In this document: in pieces, positions 17,130 to 25,336 of the stretch
Position numbering within the stretch: position 1 is the stretch's first letter
How the letters are laid out: each line of letters opens with the position of its first letter
DNA from: a virus
Reading direction: 5' to 3' (one strand)
DNA: 46,078 nt
Virus record (IMG/VR): IMGVR_UViG_3300036901_000105
Location: 1 to 46,078 of that record
Notes under the pieces: generated by a model
The model's database searches: none
What the model was told of the DNA's origin: nothing
Seen by the model: the letters and a program-made list of their open reading frames with translations, nothing else
Translations under genes and position numbers: made by a program

Positions 17130-17744
17130 ATGGCAGATTATTTGTTCGGCGTCGCCAATCAGGCGGTCTCCGATAACGTTACAAACGCGGTCGAAACAAT
17201 TGGGTCGCATCAGGAATTCATCACCATCGCCACCAACCTGGACATCCGTTCATTGGCCGATAGTGGCGGCACCGCGCTGTCTCAATCGCAACTCAACAAG
17301 CTGATTCAGGTCATCTCCGAGCGTGGCCAGCCGGTGATCATGGGCGATACCACGGGGACATCGTCACCGTTTGGCATCTTCGTGATGAGCGAGCATTATC
17401 CGGGATGGGGCGCGGTCGACCTCGCGGTCCCGCAGGCGCTTGGGACAGCACTCGCGGCGAAGATCGCTGCGGACGGCATCAACTATGGCTTCAACGGCGG
17501 AGTCTTCACCGGGTCCATCACCTCCACGACCATGACTATTACAGCCGTCACAAGCGGTTCCATTGGTCTTGGTTCCTCGATGACCGGTTCGGGCGTGACA
17601 TCATCTTCCTATGTCACCGCGTTCCTGACAGGAACGGGCGGCGTCGGAACCTACACGGTCGCGGCATCTTCGTCCGCAACCGGTTCGATCACGCTGACAG
17701 CCGCCGCTGGCAACACAGCGACCCTCACCTCCGTCCTGACCTAA
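17130..17744 (+). CDS. Probable virion surface or decoration protein
   Basis: 204 residues, preceded by GAAAGGA and a late-type promoter and followed by a strong terminator, so it is a monocistronic late gene. The first ~120 residues form a compact-looking domain (FITIATNLDIRSLADSG, PVIMGDTTGTSSPFG). The C-terminal ~75 residues are a Gly/Ser/Thr beta module (TITAVTSGSIGLGSS, TGTGGVGTYTV) of a type very common in phage fibres and decoration proteins. Its own promoter and terminator suggest high expression. Confidence 0.65.
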   Translation: MADYLFGVANQAVSDNVTNAVETIGSHQEFITIATNLDIRSLADSGGTALSQSQLNKLIQVISERGQPVIMGDTTGTSSPFGIFVMSEHYPGWGAVDLAVPQALGTALAAKIAADGINYGFNGGVFTGSITSTTMTITAVTSGSIGLGSSMTGSGVTSSSYVTAFLTGTGGVGTYTVAASSSATGSITLTAAAGNTATLTSVLT

Positions 17745-17772
17745 TCGGTTTAGACGTAGACTAAAAAGGAAA

Positions 17773-17807
17773 AGAGCCCACGGGGTAACCCGTAGGCTCT
17801 TTTTTTG
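17773..17807 (+). terminator. Intrinsic terminator
   Basis: AGAGCCCACGGG (17773-17784), a four-base loop, CCCGTAGGCTCT (17789-17800), then a run of T. Eleven of twelve stem positions pair. It ends the single-gene unit at 17130-17744. Confidence 0.92.
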
Positions 17808-17824
17808 TTCTGATGTGGTATTGA

Positions 17825-17831
17825 CTAAATA
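17825..17831 (+). promoter_or_regulatory. Late-promoter-like box
   Basis: CTAAATA just after the terminator and 27 bases before the ORF at 17858. No -35 partner. It probably drives the five-gene run to 19927. Confidence 0.6.
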
Positions 17832-17857
17832 TCTCATATTATGATGAGGTTTTCACG

Positions 17858-18016
17858 ATGGTGGCCGAAGAAATCTTCGAAACCGGGGTATCGATGACAA
17901 AGACCGTATGGCAGAAACGCGGCGACAATATTTCACGTCGAGAAGTTAAACGCATGATCGCCACGGGTCAGCCGCTTGAACGCGTCGATGGTAAGGACGC
18001 GACTAATGGAAGCTGA
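17858..18016 (+). CDS. Small ORF (52 residues)
   Basis: ATG 17858 in an ATGGTG context, encoding MVAEEIFETG... with a basic middle (RGDNISRREVKRMIATG). It sits directly behind a late-type promoter and its stop overlaps the next gene by 11 bases, which supports it being real. Function unknown. Confidence 0.5.
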   Translation: MVAEEIFETGVSMTKTVWQKRGDNISRREVKRMIATGQPLERVDGKDATNGS

Positions 18017-18761
18017 CACCGATGATTCTGGCTTCATGGATGGCATGCAATCCCTGCTTGGATTGCACGCGGACGCCGTTGAAGAGCTATTGGACATTCT
18101 CGACAATGACTCGCTGCTGGCGCTCACCGACGCGGTCGCGAACCAAGATAAGGAGGCGGCTGACGCCATCGTCAAGTCCTTCGATCACAGCCACGTCAGT
18201 TCCTTGTTCAAGGGAAAAGACATCGACCACGATGAGAAGAAAAGGCAATCAATCAAAAAGAAACCGATCAGACCACCCAAGGATCATGAGTTCGCCATCG
18301 GCGATGACGTGGCGATCAAAACCACCAATGAAGATACCGGTGAGGATGATTTCGTAAGCGCCACCGTTTTTCAGCCCAACGCTCCTGGGGATACAATCGG
18401 AGTTAAAATTGAAGGAAAACCAAAGATGGTCGATCAGGATGAGGTGTTCATGTTAAAGGAAATGGGAGTGATGGGGATGGTTGGCATTCCGGATATTCAA
18501 CGCATGCAACAGTTGGCCGGGATCGGTGGACAGGTCGTGCAGGAACCGGCTATAAATCAGGAAGAACCCGCCCCTCCGTTTGAAGTTCAAAGTCATTCCG
18601 CGCAGGCCGCGATGTCCGCGCTCGACGCGCTAGATCACGCGCTACCCAATGTGAGATTGTCTGATCTGAAATCCATTCGCCAACGTATCGTGGATATTCA
18701 AGCCAAGATGAATGAGTGCATCGTCTCCTCCATGCCAGCGGGTCGCCCGAGAAAACTATGA
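18006..18761 (+). CDS. Probable structural or assembly protein
   Basis: 251 residues from ATG 18006 with AAGGACG upstream; a TTG 30 bases earlier is a poorer start. An acidic helical N-terminus (LLGLHADAVEELLDILDND), a basic linker (KKRQSIKKKPIRPPKD), a small beta segment (~100-150) and a helical end (SDLKSIRQRIVDIQAKMNE) are visible. No family is recognised. Placement in a late operon next to virion genes suggests a head or core component. Confidence 0.5.
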   Translation: MEADTDDSGFMDGMQSLLGLHADAVEELLDILDNDSLLALTDAVANQDKEAADAIVKSFDHSHVSSLFKGKDIDHDEKKRQSIKKKPIRPPKDHEFAIGDDVAIKTTNEDTGEDDFVSATVFQPNAPGDTIGVKIEGKPKMVDQDEVFMLKEMGVMGMVGIPDIQRMQQLAGIGGQVVQEPAINQEEPAPPFEVQSHSAQAAMSALDALDHALPNVRLSDLKSIRQRIVDIQAKMNECIVSSMPAGRPRKL

Positions 18762-19093
18762 AGACCATTGGCATCAGCATAAACGAAGCGATAGATTGGA
18801 CGCAGGATCGTTTGCAGACGACGCGCCCGCTCGCGGAAAACACCCTGTTTTCATTGTTGCATACGCGCATCGTTGAAGAGACGGAAGATGGCTTCGTGCT
18901 ACTGGAAGCCGATGATGACGAAATAAAGAAACATTACAACAACGTGAAGAGCAATTTTCACAAAAACTATAAACGTTTCAGAATCAGGGGACGACTTAAG
19001 AAGCTCAAGATGAATGAAAATCAGCGAAATTTGCCTCCAGATGACGACTCAACTGACGACTCAACTGATGATGGACATGAGTCAGCCACATGA
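18758..19093 (+). CDS. Unknown protein with acidic tail
   Basis: 111 residues from ATG 18758, which overlaps the previous stop as ATGA. A helical body (ISINEAIDWTQDRLQTTRPL), a very basic segment (KNYKRFRIRGRLKKLK) and an acidic direct-repeat tail (DDDSTDDSTDDG). The strong charge split suggests nucleic-acid or capsid contacts. Function unknown. Confidence 0.5.
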   Translation: MKTIGISINEAIDWTQDRLQTTRPLAENTLFSLLHTRIVEETEDGFVLLEADDDEIKKHYNNVKSNFHKNYKRFRIRGRLKKLKMNENQRNLPPDDDSTDDSTDDGHESAT

Positions 19094-19317
19094 GATATCA
19101 TGAAATCGCTTCTGGGCTCAGACTTCCTGTCTCCGGCGAGGAACAGGAACTGTTGAACAAAGCGCCATTTGAGATCGACGATCTTGATGAGCGTGACGCG
19201 GAGGTCGCGCGTCTCATGGTCGGTCGCGGTGTGCTTCATCAGACGCGGAAAGATGATGGCGGGATAATTTACAAAGACAGTTCAGCTAAAGACATTTGGA
19301 GAGGTAGAGATGGTTGA
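19090..19317 (+). CDS. Unknown small protein
   Basis: 75 residues, start overlapping the previous stop as ATGA. Charged and helical (EEQELLNKAPFEIDDLDERD, then AEVARLMVGRGVL). No family is recognised. It overlaps the next gene by eight bases, so it is embedded in a coupled operon. Confidence 0.5.
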   Translation: MRYHEIASGLRLPVSGEEQELLNKAPFEIDDLDERDAEVARLMVGRGVLHQTRKDDGGIIYKDSSAKDIWRGRDG

Positions 19318-19927
19318 TCGCAGTGAAACGGATCAAATGCTAAAATACATGGCGATGCTGAATGGCACCGGGGGTGATTTTGCCGCGTCGAGTGCTCCAC
19401 AAACAGGCTCGAACGCGGCACTCTCCATGCCATCGGGCGACCCGAAGATCGCCGAGATGAGAACCATCCTGGAAAGATTTCATTCAGTGGCTGGCATCAT
19501 CATAGACGAAGCCCCGTCAGATCGCGATATCAGGGATTCGCTGAACATGGAACTCACGGACACCGGAGCCTCCTACGGCAATTGGGAAATCGTCGTCAAG
19601 AAAAACGGTAAGCGTAGTCTCTATGACGTGATTCACACGGAGTCGCGCGACAGGATCGCCTCCGATCTGATGCTCTACGAGGCTGCGATTGGCGTGGTAC
19701 GCCATCTCAACGAGGATGGCTGTATCAACTCGAAAGACTTGCTGGAGATGCTCCGATACGAGCAGGAGTACGCCGCCTCGATCAATGACATGGTGGTGTA
19801 TCGTCATCACCTCGCCAAATCGCCAGGCAGCCCGCGCAGGCCGATCTACGAGGATCGCTATGGCGCTGCCAAGCGCAAGGCCATTCTGTGCCGGGATCAG
19901 GTCTTCAGGCTCTCCGAACGGCTCTAA
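19310..19927 (+). CDS. Unknown conserved-looking phage protein
   Basis: 205 residues. A Ser/Ala-rich N-terminal 45 residues precedes a globular helical part (AEMRTILERFHSVAG, RIASDLMLYEAAIGVVRHL, LLEMLRYEQEYAASINDM) with a basic C-terminus. The sequence pattern recalls conserved hypothetical proteins of T4-like cyanophage late operons. Last gene of the 17.8-19.9 kb run; its stop overlaps the stop of the convergent gene. Confidence 0.5.
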   Translation: MVDRSETDQMLKYMAMLNGTGGDFAASSAPQTGSNAALSMPSGDPKIAEMRTILERFHSVAGIIIDEAPSDRDIRDSLNMELTDTGASYGNWEIVVKKNGKRSLYDVIHTESRDRIASDLMLYEAAIGVVRHLNEDGCINSKDLLEMLRYEQEYAASINDMVVYRHHLAKSPGSPRRPIYEDRYGAAKRKAILCRDQVFRLSERL

Positions 19928-20199
19928 CGGAGCTTGCAGAGCATCTCGCGAAATTTATCACAATATATCAGCGTCTCAGCGTCGTCGGTGACCCGTTTCA
20001 TGGGCTTCACGAAGCCGCTGGATTGGAATGACGTGCCATTGCACATTTCCCAGCCCTTCGGTGGCGCATCCCAGTAATGGACGAACACGGGAAGGCAGAT
20101 ATTCTTTGGTTGCGGCTCGCAGCAAATCGGCGTCTTCCCTGATGCTGGTAGGGCAGACGCCGATAGGGCGCACAACATGATCGCGAGGAACGTCTTCAT
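19924..20199 (-). CDS. Small exported cysteine-containing protein
   Basis: 91 residues with a classical Sec signal peptide (MKTFLAIMLCALSASALPASG, cleavage probably after the Ala/Ser-rich end near residue 21). The mature part has about five Cys (PICCEPQPKNICLP, EMCNGT, IYCDKF, MLCKL), suggesting disulphides in the periplasm. Function unknown; superinfection exclusion or envelope effects are typical of such phage proteins but unproven. It is coupled to the gene upstream, which ends at 20200. Confidence 0.55.
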   Translation of the reverse strand: MKTFLAIMLCALSASALPASGKTPICCEPQPKNICLPVFVHYWDAPPKGWEMCNGTSFQSSGFVKPMKRVTDDAETLIYCDKFREMLCKLR

Positions 20200-20502
20200 T
20201 TATTTCCGTTCTCGTTCCATGCGCTGCCGGTCAACATCCTCGGCGATGGCCGTCAATTCGTCGATCACCGACTGGACGCGTTTCAACCGACTCTCATGGT
20301 CCTGGATCGCCGACGCGAGAAGCATGGCTCCTCCGTGCACCTGATAATCCCGGCCATGAGGATGAGCCTCTCCCATTTTGGTCAGCGCGAGCCTAAGCGC
20401 GCGAATCGCCCTCAAGGTATCTTCGATCAGGCTTTCCGCGCTTGTCCCATTGAGGTTCACGATGGGGAAGATTGGCGGATTAACGACGGGAGATAGCGCC
20501 AC
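20200..20502 (-). CDS. Unknown phage protein
   Basis: 100 residues from GTG 20502, chosen for GGAAGGAA five bases upstream; a TTG at 20532 lies inside a hairpin. The segment NLNGTSAESLIEDTLRAIRA followed by LRLALTKMGEAHPHGRDY looks like a conserved phage module, and the C-terminus is a charged helix. Function unknown. Confidence 0.55.
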   Translation of the reverse strand: MALSPVVNPPIFPIVNLNGTSAESLIEDTLRAIRALRLALTKMGEAHPHGRDYQVHGGAMLLASAIQDHESRLKRVQSVIDELTAIAEDVDRQRMERERK

Positions 20503-20523
20503 TTGGGTTCCTTCCAGAAATTG

Positions 20524-20558
20524 AAAAGGCAATCGGCTCCGTTTCAGAACCGATTGCC
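20524..20558 (-). terminator. Hairpin with T-tail upstream of a leftward gene
   Basis: GGCAATCGG / CCGATTGCC (perfect 9-bp stem, 20528-20558), followed on the minus strand by TTTTC. It has terminator form but stands just before the GTG of the 20200-20502 gene, so it could also be an attenuator or mRNA-stability element. Confidence 0.55.
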
Positions 20559-20792
20559 CGAATCAAAAAGCGTTTTCGCGACCGTCTCCTTTCACCGCCA
20601 GAGGCGGAACATGTCGAAACGTATGCTTGAACACGATCACATCGTCGATCCGTCCACGAACATTTGTCAAAGCCCTTGATGGGCCTCGGCCTCTCGACAA
20701 GTCCGAACGTAGCTCAGTTCTGAGATTTGTCAAGAGAATATCGGGAAAAAAATCGCATCCCCGCTCATTTTCTATCCATTTGGGGCACCGGC
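20559..20792. other. Non-coding stretch with two leftward TTGACAAAT boxes
   Basis: No convincing gene. On the minus strand TTGACAAAT occurs twice (around 20660-20670 and 20727-20737), as would suit -35 elements of early promoters for the leftward genes at 19.9-20.5 kb; good -10 boxes are not obvious. A 93-codon minus ORF here is judged spurious. Confidence 0.4.
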
Positions 20793-20799
20793 ATAAATA
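20793..20799 (+). promoter_or_regulatory. Late-promoter-like box
   Basis: ATAAATA (in CATAAATA) 31 bases before the gene at 20830, with no -35 element. Same motif as other late-type boxes in the window. Confidence 0.6.
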
Positions 20800-20829
20800 A
20801 GTGGAATATACACTTCTGAGGCATACAGC

Positions 20830-21114
20830 ATGAATTATCGCCAATCGGCGACCAAGGCATTTTCTCTTCTCGATCTCATCGAGCGGCGATTTGATGTACG
20901 GGTCCCGACCGGCTCAATCGAACATCTGACGACCGTCCGCGAACACTACATGACCAAACGCAAGATGTTGCTTTGGGAACATGGACCAGCCGGAGTGTTG
21001 AAATGCGATGATTATACCAAAGCGGTTTTAATCAGCGAGGCAGCGGCCCTGATGTTGCGAGAAATTGATCCATGGCCGCGCCGAACGAAAAACAAAGGAC
21101 TTAAACATGGCTGA
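20830..21114 (+). CDS. Conserved T4-like phage protein, unknown
   Basis: 94 residues. The pattern LDLIERRFDVRVPTG, then HYMTKRKMLLWEHGP and DDYTKAVLISEAAALMLREI closely recalls a small helical protein preceding structural genes in T4-like cyanophages (a KR-x(n)-A-x-LISEA-x(n)-L-x-EI pattern). Function is not established. It is first in a late operon and overlaps the next gene by eight bases. Confidence 0.6.
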   Translation: MNYRQSATKAFSLLDLIERRFDVRVPTGSIEHLTTVREHYMTKRKMLLWEHGPAGVLKCDDYTKAVLISEAAALMLREIDPWPRRTKNKGLKHG

Positions 21115-23185
21115 TTATATTGCCCGCGTATCAGCGAAGGGCGGAAAGAAACTACATATCACCGAATCGTATTCAACACGGAAGGAAGCGGCGCGAGCGG
21201 CTTTCATCGCGAAGCCTGATGCGAAGCTCGTTAGCACTTGCATCGTTCATGAGGGAAACGAAACCCACAGAGACATTCAATGGCACAATAAGGAAGACAT
21301 AATGAAACAAAAAACCAACGAAGGCAAGCGTCCTCAGAAGGCTGTGAAGCAACCCGTCCGTGAAGGTATCGCTTATCTTATCGAAGACGTGATGCAAAAA
21401 TCGGAGGTGGTTCTGGCGGCACAGGGTATCGTTGATACACTGCAAAAAATGGCCGAGGACCTGTCAACGATGGAAGCGAAAGAAATCATGCCGTTGTATG
21501 ATTCTCTCGTCACCGCGTTCGGTCCCGCCGTGGCGGATCAGTTCAACAACGCCGCGACCGAACAGGTGCGTAATCTGATCACCGCCGTCCAGGGAGCCAA
21601 GTCAGCCCTCGATCAGGAAATTCTGCGCATGAAGAAAGGCGTCGAAGGAGGCGACATGTCCGACGTTGGCATGGATTCGATGGACGATGTTGATAACATG
21701 AACACCGTCGATGACGGTGGCACCGGCATGGACGCGCCACCGGGCTCGCCTGTACCTCCAGCTTCTGGTGGTCTGCCGGAAGTCCCAACTGGTCCCGAAG
21801 ATGAAGCACCGGATGAGATGGGTGCCATGGGCGGCGGCTTCGCGGGTCGCGCACGCAAGGAAAGCGCCAAGCCACGCGGCAAGAAAATCTCCGAGAAAAA
21901 GGTGGAAGAGGATTTCCTCAGTACGGATGGCATGAAGTCAGGTCGTCCAGGTGGTGGTCCTCCGGCCATCGACAAGCACCCGCACAAGAGCATCAATTTC
22001 GCTCCCAATCTGCACAACCTCGCGATTTTTCATGGACCATCCGGAAAACTGGCGACCAAAATCGAAAACATGATTGATAGTGAAGCACTGAGCGGTGAAG
22101 AACGCACGGCTCTGGCGAATACCCTGAGCCATTTCGCGGGGTTCGCCAGCGAACCGGCGCATTGGGCGGACGCGGAAACGAAATTGAACACGACGCTTCA
22201 AGGAGCCGGACTCTGGGATACCAAAGGTCCAGCCGTGGCGAAGATCGTTAATGAATTACGCAAGCTCGCACACCTGATTTCCTTCAAGCATGAAGGCATG
22301 ATCGAAAGCGCCATCAAGCAACTGAAAAACTCCGCTGATCCTGACGGTCTGATCTTCAGGTTGTTCCGGACGCATCTCGCGGAGACGCGCGACGCGCAAA
22401 CCGCCGCGATTCGCACGGCACGCACTTATGCCATCGACATTGAGGATATCGTGACAATCGTGCGGGAAGCCGCCAAGGATCGTGACAGATATGGCGCGGT
22501 CGCGGTCAGGGAAGCAGGGTTTGTCCCGTTCAAGAAGGGCCACAACAAAAAAGATGCCGATGCAGAGGACGATAAAGAACCCGTGGAGGAAGCGGAAGAA
22601 GAAGATTGCTCTCAATGTCATGGCACTGGCAAGGTCTTTCCAAATTCCAATTTTGGTAGGGAAAAGAAGTGCGTGAAATGCAACGGGACCGGCAAGAAAA
22701 AAGCCGTTACTGAAACCGCTGACGCCAAAGAGGCTCCCGCTAAAAAAAAGTGGGAAAAACCCTGGCTAAAGAAGGAAGAAGTAAGCGAGGATGACCAGGA
22801 GGTCAACAATTCTTCGTTATTCCCGATTGGTACTGGAACAACCTGGACACCGGAACGGGATGGCGCGAACCCACAACAAACCGGACAACCAACGGGTGCC
22901 GGTCCAAGCGTGCAATCAACGGCTCCGGTTGGGGGTCAGAACATGAATCCATCGACCAGGTCTGCCATGACGCCAGCCGACATGCGCGCCAGACAGCAGA
23001 CGCAGATGGCGAATAATCAGTCCCCCAACGCGAGGAACACGGCACCCCCACCGACCGGAGGCGCTACCATGGTGCCGCCATCGGAGAGTGAACAGGGTGC
23101 CAATGTTCCAGCATCCTCGCAAACCAGGATGGCACCGACGAACAACGTGCAAAGAAGACCTCAGTTTCAGCAGCGTCAACAGTAA
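21107..23185 (+). CDS. Large virion-associated or scaffold-like protein with DnaJ-type zinc motifs
   Basis: 692 residues from ATG 21107, preceded by AAAGGA; an earlier start at 21065 is unlikely. Recognisable parts: a ~65-residue N-terminal domain; a helical segment at ~95-200 (EVVLAAQGIVDTLQKMAEDL) like a conserved T4-like cyanophage structural protein; an Asp/Gly/Pro linker; a mid-protein helical domain (~290-460); then two DnaJ-type CxxCxGxG motifs (CSQCHGTGK and CVKCNGTGK, ~505-530) that should bind zinc; and a Gln/Asn/Pro-rich tail. Internal scaffold or virion protein is inferred. The zinc element is unusual in that setting. Confidence 0.6.
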   Translation: MADYIARVSAKGGKKLHITESYSTRKEAARAAFIAKPDAKLVSTCIVHEGNETHRDIQWHNKEDIMKQKTNEGKRPQKAVKQPVREGIAYLIEDVMQKSEVVLAAQGIVDTLQKMAEDLSTMEAKEIMPLYDSLVTAFGPAVADQFNNAATEQVRNLITAVQGAKSALDQEILRMKKGVEGGDMSDVGMDSMDDVDNMNTVDDGGTGMDAPPGSPVPPASGGLPEVPTGPEDEAPDEMGAMGGGFAGRARKESAKPRGKKISEKKVEEDFLSTDGMKSGRPGGGPPAIDKHPHKSINFAPNLHNLAIFHGPSGKLATKIENMIDSEALSGEERTALANTLSHFAGFASEPAHWADAETKLNTTLQGAGLWDTKGPAVAKIVNELRKLAHLISFKHEGMIESAIKQLKNSADPDGLIFRLFRTHLAETRDAQTAAIRTARTYAIDIEDIVTIVREAAKDRDRYGAVAVREAGFVPFKKGHNKKDADAEDDKEPVEEAEEEDCSQCHGTGKVFPNSNFGREKKCVKCNGTGKKKAVTETADAKEAPAKKKWEKPWLKKEEVSEDDQEVNNSSLFPIGTGTTWTPERDGANPQQTGQPTGAGPSVQSTAPVGGQNMNPSTRSAMTPADMRARQQTQMANNQSPNARNTAPPPTGGATMVPPSESEQGANVPASSQTRMAPTNNVQRRPQFQQRQQ

Positions 23186-23548
23186 ATGCTGATATTCGAA
23201 CTTTTTGACGAGACTGGTGGAGAAGTAATGAACCAAATGCGGCAGGATGCCTTGGATGTCATCACGCCGTTTTTGGCTCAGAATGTCCCGTTCATCACGG
23301 TCAATACGATCATTGATGGGTTGAGAAATTTCGATCTGGGGATCATGATCGACCGAAGCCTGGTCATGCAACTGCTCGATCCCGATGTGATCAAGGGAAT
23401 TGATCGGATCGAAGGCGACCGCGTGTACCTAACGAACCCAAACAACGCTGACAACAACGAATTCTCTGAAGATGACGCGGAAAAGCAGGCTGAACAAGTC
23501 AATGACATGGCGCAGAATCAGGCCAAGAAGCAAGTCCAGAATAATTGA
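23186..23548 (+). CDS. Conserved phage structural-operon protein
   Basis: 120 residues, directly abutting the previous stop; an internal ATG at 23228 (MNQMRQDALDVITPFLAQ) may be the real start. The core DVITPFLAQNVPFITVNTII, then IDRSLVMQLLDPD, is a small alpha/beta domain that I recall from T4-like cyanophage operons, followed by a charged Gln-rich helix. Function unknown. Confidence 0.55.
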   Translation: MLIFELFDETGGEVMNQMRQDALDVITPFLAQNVPFITVNTIIDGLRNFDLGIMIDRSLVMQLLDPDVIKGIDRIEGDRVYLTNPNNADNNEFSEDDAEKQAEQVNDMAQNQAKKQVQNN

Positions 23549-23580
23549 TTTTAGCAAGTCTTACGTGATATTATCGCACG

Positions 23581-24279
23581 ATGATCATTTTAGACCGTTT
23601 CGAATACAAGACATTAGAAAAGATCACCTACCCGAGCGGAGCGAGACACTACCTGTGTCCCGATACCGGACGGAAATTACCATCCGTCACCACGATCCTG
23701 GACCGCACGGCGGGTGAGAAAAAAGAGCTTGTCGAATGGCGAAAACGAGTCGGCGATAAAGAAGCCGACAGAATCAAGACCGAGGCTCTCGGTCTCGGCA
23801 CTCTGATGCACACGCATCTTGAACATTACATGCATGGCACGCCAAGACCAGGCGGCAACAACACGGTTCGTATCCTCGCCGAGAAGATGGCGGATCAGGT
23901 CATCGAACATGGTCTGGTCAACACCAGCGAGGTATGGGGCAACGAAATTCATCTGCACTGTTCTGGACTATACGCCGGAACCTGCGATGGCGTCGGCATC
24001 CATCGCGGCGCTGAATCCATTCTGGATTTCAAGACCGCCAAGAAACTCCGCACCAAGGACATGATCAACGACTACTTCTTGCAGGTTGTCGCGTACGCCG
24101 TCTGCTTCAACGAACTGTATAACACAAACATCAGCACGGGCGTGATCTTCATGGTGGATCGGGACTTCAACTTCAAGGAATTCATCGTCGAAGGTGACGA
24201 ATTCGAAGCCAAGAAATCCGAGTGGTTCGACCGGTTGGACATGTTCATCAAATTGAAGGATTTTCGCTATGAAAATTAA
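23581..24279 (+). CDS. PD-(D/E)XK exonuclease (RecB/Cas4-like fold)
   Basis: 232 residues with the full nuclease motif set: H77/H79 in GTLMHTHLE, E122 (NEIHLH), D136 (GTCDGV), D149 and K151 (ILDFKTAKK) and Q168 in YFLQVVAYAV. These coordinate metal and cut DNA, most likely as an exonuclease in recombination or DNA processing. T4-like cyanophages carry similar stand-alone RecB-family nucleases among late genes. A role in DNA packaging, repair or host DNA breakdown is possible. Overlaps the membrane-protein gene by 11 bases. Confidence 0.82.
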   Translation: MIILDRFEYKTLEKITYPSGARHYLCPDTGRKLPSVTTILDRTAGEKKELVEWRKRVGDKEADRIKTEALGLGTLMHTHLEHYMHGTPRPGGNNTVRILAEKMADQVIEHGLVNTSEVWGNEIHLHCSGLYAGTCDGVGIHRGAESILDFKTAKKLRTKDMINDYFLQVVAYAVCFNELYNTNISTGVIFMVDRDFNFKEFIVEGDEFEAKKSEWFDRLDMFIKLKDFRYEN

Positions 24280-24583
24280 TAGTTCCGTCGCGATCAAGGG
24301 TACAGTCGCGTTTCTGTGTCTGTTCGCTGTAACGCTGACAATTCCCTTGATCCTGCTGAACGCGTGGGTCATCACCAAGATTTGGGACTGGTACATCGTG
24401 CGGGCGTTCGGCATCGCTCCCATCACCATGATCACCGCTTTCGGCTTGTCGATTCTGATCAATATGTTGCACTTACAACAGTACAATGAAGATAAACGCG
24501 ACCCTTACGCACAGGCCGGTGGCCTTATCGCCGCACCGCTCGGCGCGCTGTTGATGGGATGGATAGGCACGTTTTTCATGTGA
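24269..24583 (+). CDS. Membrane protein with three or four segments
   Basis: 104 residues with hydrophobic stretches near 10-33 (VAFLCLFAVTLTIPLILL), 45-66 (AFGIAPITMITAFGLSILI) and 84-104 (GLIAAPLGALLMGWIGTFF). No signal peptide and no known motif. Holin or envelope functions are conceivable but nothing specific supports them. Translationally coupled to the nuclease gene. Confidence 0.6.
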   Translation: MKINSSVAIKGTVAFLCLFAVTLTIPLILLNAWVITKIWDWYIVRAFGIAPITMITAFGLSILINMLHLQQYNEDKRDPYAQAGGLIAAPLGALLMGWIGTFFM

Positions 24584-24592
24584 GGCCGTCGT

Positions 24593-24600
24593 CATAAATA
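24593..24600 (+). promoter_or_regulatory. Late-promoter-like box
   Basis: CATAAATA 23 bases before the virion-type gene at 24623, without a -35 element. Confidence 0.6.
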
Positions 24601-24622
24601 CCGCACAACATGGTGGTAATTG

Positions 24623-25255
24623 ATGTCGATAATTCAGATTTCCAAAATACAACTTCGTCGAGGCCCCGAAAGCGACCTTCCTTCGAACCCAACATTGGAC
24701 GATGGAGAATTGGGATTTACTGATGATACCGGCAGGCTCTTCATCGGTCAATCAACACCAACGGACGGTCAACCGAATTTCAATCGCGTCGCGTTTCCAT
24801 TCCAGAACATTGAAATTCTCACCGAGAACAGTCCGCTTGGACAATTGTTGGCACCGGTCGTCGCCGACAATCAGCAGATGTTCCTCGCGCCACCACCTCT
24901 CGTGGTCACCAATACGTTCCTGACCATCCAGTTGCCGGATTCGTCCAACGTCTTGCAGAATTACAACCTGGACCTTCCTGGCAGCGGCGTCAACGCGACG
25001 ATCTATTACTACATGTTCGATAACAGCAACAACGCGTTTCGCCTTGGTAAAATCAGCGTTATCTGGAATACCACCATGGTAACCGCGCCAATTTGCGCGG
25101 ATGAGGCCGAGGTCGCCTATGGTGATCCATCGGACTTCACCTGGACCGCGACACTGGTTGGCTCGTTCAGCAATCAACATGTCGTGCTGCAATACATCAA
25201 TCAAACGGGTTTGCCAGCACAGGTGTTTTTCCGCGTTGATCGTCCTCTAATTTAA
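24623..25255 (+). CDS. Virion structural protein (fibre-type N-terminus)
   Basis: 210 residues from ATG 24623. The N-terminus has the phage-fibre signature I-x-K-I-Q-x-R-R-G, then NPTLDDGELGFTDDTGRLFI, seen in many tail-fibre and receptor-binding proteins whose first ~40 residues dock to the virion. The remainder is beta-rich and Asn/Gln-rich. Expressed from its own late-type promoter. Receptor binding is possible but cannot be told from the sequence. Confidence 0.7.
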   Translation: MSIIQISKIQLRRGPESDLPSNPTLDDGELGFTDDTGRLFIGQSTPTDGQPNFNRVAFPFQNIEILTENSPLGQLLAPVVADNQQMFLAPPPLVVTNTFLTIQLPDSSNVLQNYNLDLPGSGVNATIYYYMFDNSNNAFRLGKISVIWNTTMVTAPICADEAEVAYGDPSDFTWTATLVGSFSNQHVVLQYINQTGLPAQVFFRVDRPLI

Positions 25256-25336
25256 CTCGTTCGTTTAATCGACCACCAGATGATGATAGGATGCACCCTA
25301 TCACATGAAGCCACATTTTACTCTCGAAGGAAATAG

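Noticed and set aside
20563-20844. 93-residue minus-strand ORF
   Set aside because: No ribosome site, odd composition and overlap with a late-promoter box and the next gene's start.
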